From Anagrus nilaparvatae (lineage: Eukaryota > Arthropoda > Insecta > Hymenoptera > Mymaridae), in NCBI GenBank assembly GCA_022575985.1, contig JAKSXM010000246.1:12604001-12668000 (forward strand): 64,000 bases of DNA. The letters run 5' to 3'. Under the pieces are notes generated by a model. The model made no database searches, had not been told where the DNA came from, and was given only the letters and a program-made list of their open reading frames with translations. Shown here piece by piece: positions 60,064-64,000 of this stretch (positions are counted from its first letter, which is position 1; each line of letters starts with the position of its first letter). A program made the translations under genes and the position numbers.

Positions 60064-61009
60064 AGTAGTAGTAGTAGTAGTAGTAGTAATTTTATTCTTG
60101 TCAAATTATATACATAATTGTTACAAGATTGAAATAAGTTAATACAAAATTTAAAGTATAAACATAAAAATTATTTAAAGAACATGTTTTGATTTTAAAG
60201 TAAAATTATATATGAACTTAAAATTAGAAAAAATTCTTCAGATCTATTTCTTGTATTTTCTTCAATTTTCTATTATTTTGAATTTCTTTGCTTTTTTAAT
60301 TTTTTTGTTTTCAATATCTGTTGACAAAGATCACTATCTATTTTAATTTTTTCTCAAGGAATTCCTATTAAACCGAAATTCCTTTTTCTATTTTAATGGG
60401 TTGAGGATGTGACAGCCTTTTTGCAATCGCTAGTGCTGTTTTCATGATATATCTGTTTATATTGTTGTCATTTACTGTTTTAAATTGCTGTTCGCTTACA
60501 AATTCACTTCTTTTCATTGTAAATGATGTGATGAGAAATTTATAAGTTACTTACTCTGTTTTCATTTCTTCTTAATGTAAATTGCCATTTTCCCCTTTAC
60601 TATTCAAAATAAATTTTTGGGATTTCTCCCTATTTTTTTTTCTTAACTATTCAATATATTTTAAGCAAAAAACGGCATTTCCATCAAGACTATTTTTATT
60701 ACTGTTTTCAATATCTATTATTATATCAATTGTTTGTATATTTTAAACTGTTGTGTTATAAATGCTATATTTGATCTATACAAGCCACATTTCTAACCTA
60801 ACTTTTTCTCAACTTTTTTCTTTCTTTTAATCTTGATTTAATTTTTATGCTGGAGTTTTTCTTTTATTTTCATTTATTTAATAAGTTTTATTTTGACACT
60901 TATGACCGATTTTTCTGGTATTTTTTAAACTTTTTCTGTAAATAATAACTATTTTTCACGGAGCTATTTTATAACGTGACTATGCGCTTTCGCGCCCATA
61001 CCCTCTCCT
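60064..61009 (-). mobile_element. Non-LTR-type insertion (946 bp) with 15-bp target duplication and ACT-repeat tail
   Basis: The 15-mer CAATTCTATTGTAAT occurs at 60049-60063 and again at 61010-61024, and the gag frame resumes precisely after it. Read on the minus strand, the element starts GGAGAGGGTATGGGCGCGAA and ends in AATAAAATT followed by a trinucleotide repeat of TAC. A long variable target duplication and a 3' repeat tail are signs of target-primed reverse transcription. No open reading frame survives, so it is a SINE or a non-autonomous LINE derivative that kept its GC-richer 5' end. Confidence 0.85.
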
Positions 61010-61325
61010 CAATTCTATTGTAATATGTGTAAATCAAACGAACATTCTTTAAATTACTGTCCTAAATTTAAAAGCCTTCAGGGAACTGATAGATTTTTTT
61101 AAGCTAAAAAATTAATAGTTTGCTACAACTGTTTAAAAGATCATTTTCCTATTCCGTGTCTTAGCAAGTTTACTTGTAGGTCGTGTTCTGAAAAACATCA
61201 TTCATTACTTCATGGGTGTTTTCCTCCAGTAAAAAACTTAAACTTAAATAGAGAAACTTCAAATGTAAATAATCTTTCTTCAGTCGCTAGTACAAGTGCG
61301 ATAACTCCTCACTGCTCTTGCAATC

Positions 61326-61793
61326 ATGCACTTTCATGCGCAATCATTCACTCCTCAAACTGCCAATTTAGTCTCTGAAAGTACAATAAATGTAGCGTCT
61401 TCTTTAACTACAGATAAAATTGTCCTTTTAGTAACGGCTAAAATTTACGTTAAATCTCAAAATGGAAAAGTTTTGTTAGTTAAAGCTTTAATTGTTACAG
61501 GTTCAGACGCATCAGCCGTATCAGAATGGGTAGTTCAATCATTAGGCTTAAAAAGAAAACCGACAAATATTTTAATCACAGGTGTATTATGTAGCTCAGG
61601 GTTATCAAATAGTACAACTGAGTTTAGCATCGGTTCATTATATGATCAAGGAGTATCTTTAGAAGTCGAAGCTTTAATATTAAGCAAAGTTACATCAGTT
61701 ATCCCGTCCAAATCCTTCTCTTTTTGTTTAGATAAATGGCCTCACATAAAGGATTTGGAACTTGCGGATCCGGAGTTCTATAAATCTTCTTAA
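61326..61793 (+). pseudogene. BEL/Pao protease region with changed active site
   Basis: The frame 61326-61793 contains ALIVTGSDASAVSEWVVQSL, corresponding to the aspartic-protease active site of BEL elements, where D-T-G-S is expected. Val replaces the catalytic Asp, so the protease would be dead. The later LADPEFYKSS and, past a stop, LLLGSDVCGWFLGG follow the family pattern at the protease-reverse transcriptase border. Confidence 0.82.
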
Positions 61794-61904
61794 ATTGACT
61801 TACTTTTAGGTTCTGATGTTTGTGGCTGGTTCTTAGGTGGTAAAACAGTACGAGGTCCTCCAGGAACCCCTTTTGCTCATCCTACTCCTTTTGGCTTCGT
61901 TCTT

Positions 61905-62850
61905 ATGGGGCCAATTGATCTTAATACCTCTTCTTCTTTAAAAATCTCGTGCTCATTAAATTCATTACGAAAGATACCTGATTTAAATTTTGATCTTAAA
62001 AAATTCTGGGAAATTGAAGATGTAGGCCAAAATTCTTTGCTTTCGCCGGAGGAATTAGAATGTGAAAATCATTTCAAAAAAACACATTCTTGGGATTCTT
62101 CAGGTCGTTACGTAGTAAGACTTCCTATCACAAGCAACCCAGCAATACAATTGGGCCCCACAAGACCTTTTGCAGTTAAAATGTTAATGTGTCAATGGAA
62201 AAAAGAATGGCATCAGACAAAATTTTTGAAGAAAAATATGATAACAATATTCTTGATCTAATTTAAATGGGTCATATGAGGAAAATACCTCAAAATAAAC
62301 TAAATAATCCTTTAGCAATATATATATCGCATCACGGTGTTTTTAAAACACATGATCCATTAGGCAAACTTAGAGTAGTTTTTCATGCATCTCATATAAC
62401 ATCAACCAGCTATTCGTTGAATTCTAAACTTCTAACAGGTCCTAAATTATAAGCTGATTTTTGGGTAATCTTAACTAGATGGAGATTTTTCAAAATTGTT
62501 TTTACAGCAGATATCGTTAAAATGTTTCGACAAATAGCAGTCCATCCAGAGGATTGGGATTTACAACGAGTTTTGTGGCGTAATAAGGAAACTGGTTTAA
62601 TCGAAGATTACTGGATAACTGTAGTTATGTTGGGTCAAGCATGTGCACCTTATTTAGCTTTAAGATGTAAAGATCAGTTGGTAGAAGATGAGGGTCAAAA
62701 ATATCCTCTAGCGTCCATTTCTTTAACAGACAGGACTTACGTTGATGATATTTTTGAAGGAGCAGATTCAATAGAAGACGCTCAAAAAATTAAACAAGAG
62801 TTAATTGCATTATTAGCCTTAGGCGGTTTTCCATTGTCGAAATAGTCTTC
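61905..62850 (+). pseudogene. BEL/Pao reverse transcriptase region
   Basis: It includes LKKFWEIEDV and HSWDSSGRYVVRLPI (61995-62130), the connector before the polymerase. Then come ISHHGVFKTHDPLGKLRVVFHASH (62320-62396, written with breaks), FRQIAVHPEDWDLQRVLWR (62525-62581) and the catalytic TYVDDIFEGADS (62739-62774), which is intact. Stops occur near 62262, 62451 and 62843, and a frame break lies before 62267. The polymerase is inactive because of these breaks, although its central motif is preserved. Confidence 0.88.
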
Positions 62851-63660
62851 TAATTGTAAAGAATTAATGAGTTGCATATAAAAGACTCTGATAGCGTTAG
62901 CACTTTAGGTGTAGTCTGGTCGCCTTCTTTAGATATATTTAATTTAAACTTATAGACTTTTCACTAAAATTAAATGATGTAAAAACAAAACGAATGCTTC
63001 TATCTGAAATTGCCAAGCTATTCGATCCTTTAGGTTGGTTTTCACCAGTTGTCATTGTAGCTAAAATTCTAATTCAGGATATGTGGTTGCTAAACTTAGA
63101 TTGGGATGATGAACTAGCTGAAACTATATCAAATCAGTGGTCTGTATTTCGAAAGGCCTTACCTTCTTTATCTCAAATTTCAATTCCTAGATGGGTAGAA
63201 AGCACTGAAAATTCATCTTTGGAATTTCATTGCTTCTCAGATGCCTCAGAAAGGGCTTATGCAGCTGCTATCTATGTAGTTTCTGTGACCGGTCAAAAAA
63301 GGGTTTCATCGTTACTTGTATCAAAAACAAAGGTAGCACCAATTAAAAAATTGTCAATTCCTCGATTAGAACTTTGTGCTGCTGAACTTTTAGTTAAATT
63401 AATAAATAAACTAATACCTCAACTAAAACTTAAAAATAAAAATATAAAAGTCTTCGCTTGGTCGGATTCTTCTGTAGTTCTAACTTGGCTAAACTCACAT
63501 CCATCTAAATGGAAGCCTTTTGTAGCTCATAAAGTAGCCGAGATTCAAAATGCAAAAATTGAAATAAATTGGCGTTATATTCCTACAAAAAATAATCCTG
63601 CAGAAATAGCATCTCGCGGTATTTTAGCTTCAGAATTAAAAAACTTTTCTTTGTGATAGA
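62851..63660 (+). pseudogene. BEL/Pao RNase H / A17-type region
   Basis: The open frame 62994-63656 reads LFDPLGWFSPVVIVAKILIQ, then HCFSDASERAYAAAIYV (63230-63281), then KLSIPRLELCAAELLVKLI and FAWSDSSVVLTWLN. This is the RNase H-like domain of Pao/BEL polyproteins, annotated in Pfam as Pao retrotransposon peptidase (A17). The Asp in FSDAS, the Glu in RLELCA and the Asp in WSDSS are kept. It stops at 63656. Confidence 0.9.
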
Positions 63661-64000
63661 AGGGACCATCATGGTTAGAACAATCTTCAAATAATTGGCC
63701 TATTGAAAAAGAAAAAGCTGATGAAGCAAAAATCAAAAATGAAGAAAAAACTAAAAAAGCAATCATTAATGTTTCGAATACTTTAGAAGAATCCTTTATA
63801 TTTAGTAAATTCTCTAATTTGAACACGCTTTTAAAAGTAACTGCATTTTGTTTAAGATTAATTAAATTCATGTATACTGAGAAATTGCGTTATATGTGCG
63901 AGATATCATGCAAGACCAGCTCAACAATTAATGGGACAAATCCCAAGTTTGAGGCTAAAACCTGAAAAACCTTTTCTAATAACAGGTGTGGACTACGCGG
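63661..64000 (+). pseudogene. BEL/Pao integrase start (truncated by the window end)
   Basis: After the stop the frame resumes with GPSWLEQSSNNWPIEKEKAD, the linker usual before the integrase. It continues to about 63890, then switches frame to CARYHARPAQQLMGQIPSLR and ITGVDYAG, the first catalytic region of the integrase core (Asp in GVDYAG). The zinc-binding region between them is missing, so there is an internal deletion. The rest lies outside the window. Confidence 0.8.

Larger units (their letters stand above)
58902..61280 (+). pseudogene. BEL/Pao gag, interrupted by two insertions
   Basis: The N-terminal part begins MSHTGVSLEELIREQINQGG (58902-59015), the usual BEL gag start. A 337-bp insertion follows, and the reading frame resumes unchanged at 59361. 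A second frame break lies near 59570-59606, where 59355-59606 and 59566-60063 overlap. A 946-bp insertion (60064-61009) splits the zinc-knuckle region. After it, CNMCKSNEHSLNYC (61021-61062) gives a Cys-x2-Cys-x4-His-x4-Cys knuckle, then CYNCLKDHFPIPC and a further Cys/His cluster. Gag packages the RNA into particles; this copy is inactive. Confidence 0.85.
52684..64000 (+). mobile_element. BEL/Pao LTR retrotransposon, decayed, with nested insertions (runs off window)
   Basis: The coding parts on the plus strand (58902-64000) have the BEL/Pao order gag, protease, reverse transcriptase, RNase H, integrase. The LTR-like piece and primer site at 52684-53063 are in the right orientation to be its 5' end. 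The distance from primer site to gag (5.8 kb) is far too long for an intact leader but is filled by two mobile elements (53290-55046 and 55407-58540). Two more insertions lie in gag (59016-59352 and 60064-61009). That the LTR and the gag belong to one element is an inference. Stops and changed residues make it inactive. Confidence 0.65.

Overview
The window looks like nuclear DNA of an insect or a closely related arthropod. It is strongly AT-rich. Its genes are split by introns of mostly 60-70 bp with GT-AG ends. It carries arthropod-type retroelements (a BEL/Pao, a Ty3/Gypsy, an R1-like LINE remnant and a tRNA-Trp-primed LTR element) and a vanin-like gene with insect-style exon structure. A parasitoid wasp fits the AT content and the F-box/LRR gene, but nothing proves the order. 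No bacterial gene, tRNA, rRNA or CRISPR array was seen.

Four host-type genes are supported. They are a 238-aa secreted protein in four coding exons on the minus strand (1.5-3.6 kb), an F-box/leucine-rich-repeat protein on the minus strand (18.2-19.7 kb, first exon not found), a 56-aa secreted peptide in two exons on the minus strand (32.7-33.0 kb), and a vanin/biotinidase-type amidohydrolase in six exons on the plus strand (50.7-52.7 kb). They share no evident pathway.

Most of the rest is mobile DNA, much of it palindromic. Left part (0.1-25 kb): small terminal-inverted-repeat elements (124-585, 4600-5144, 6513-6901, 22466-22840, 24217-24676), an R1-like LINE remnant, a hAT-like element (8111-10091), a 5-kb foldback element (11778-16781), and a cluster of palindromes at 20.1-24.7 kb. 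Middle (25-37.6 kb): mostly unique AT-rich sequence with the small peptide gene, one small inverted-repeat element and a few unexplained islands. Right part (37.6-64 kb): a dead Gypsy element on the minus strand split by a palindromic transposon, a palindromic element carrying a young 680-bp TRIM element, a mosaic holding a transposase fragment, the vanin-like gene, and from about 52.7 kb a decayed BEL/Pao element. The BEL/Pao contains at least two precisely mapped insertions, probably four, and runs off the window end.

The most notable structure is the nested record of insertions around the BEL/Pao element. It includes a 3.1-kb foldback transposon whose left arm carries an inverted copy of the 3' end of its own decayed gene. 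The small secreted peptide gene at 32.7 kb and the TRIM element are the other items most worth following up.
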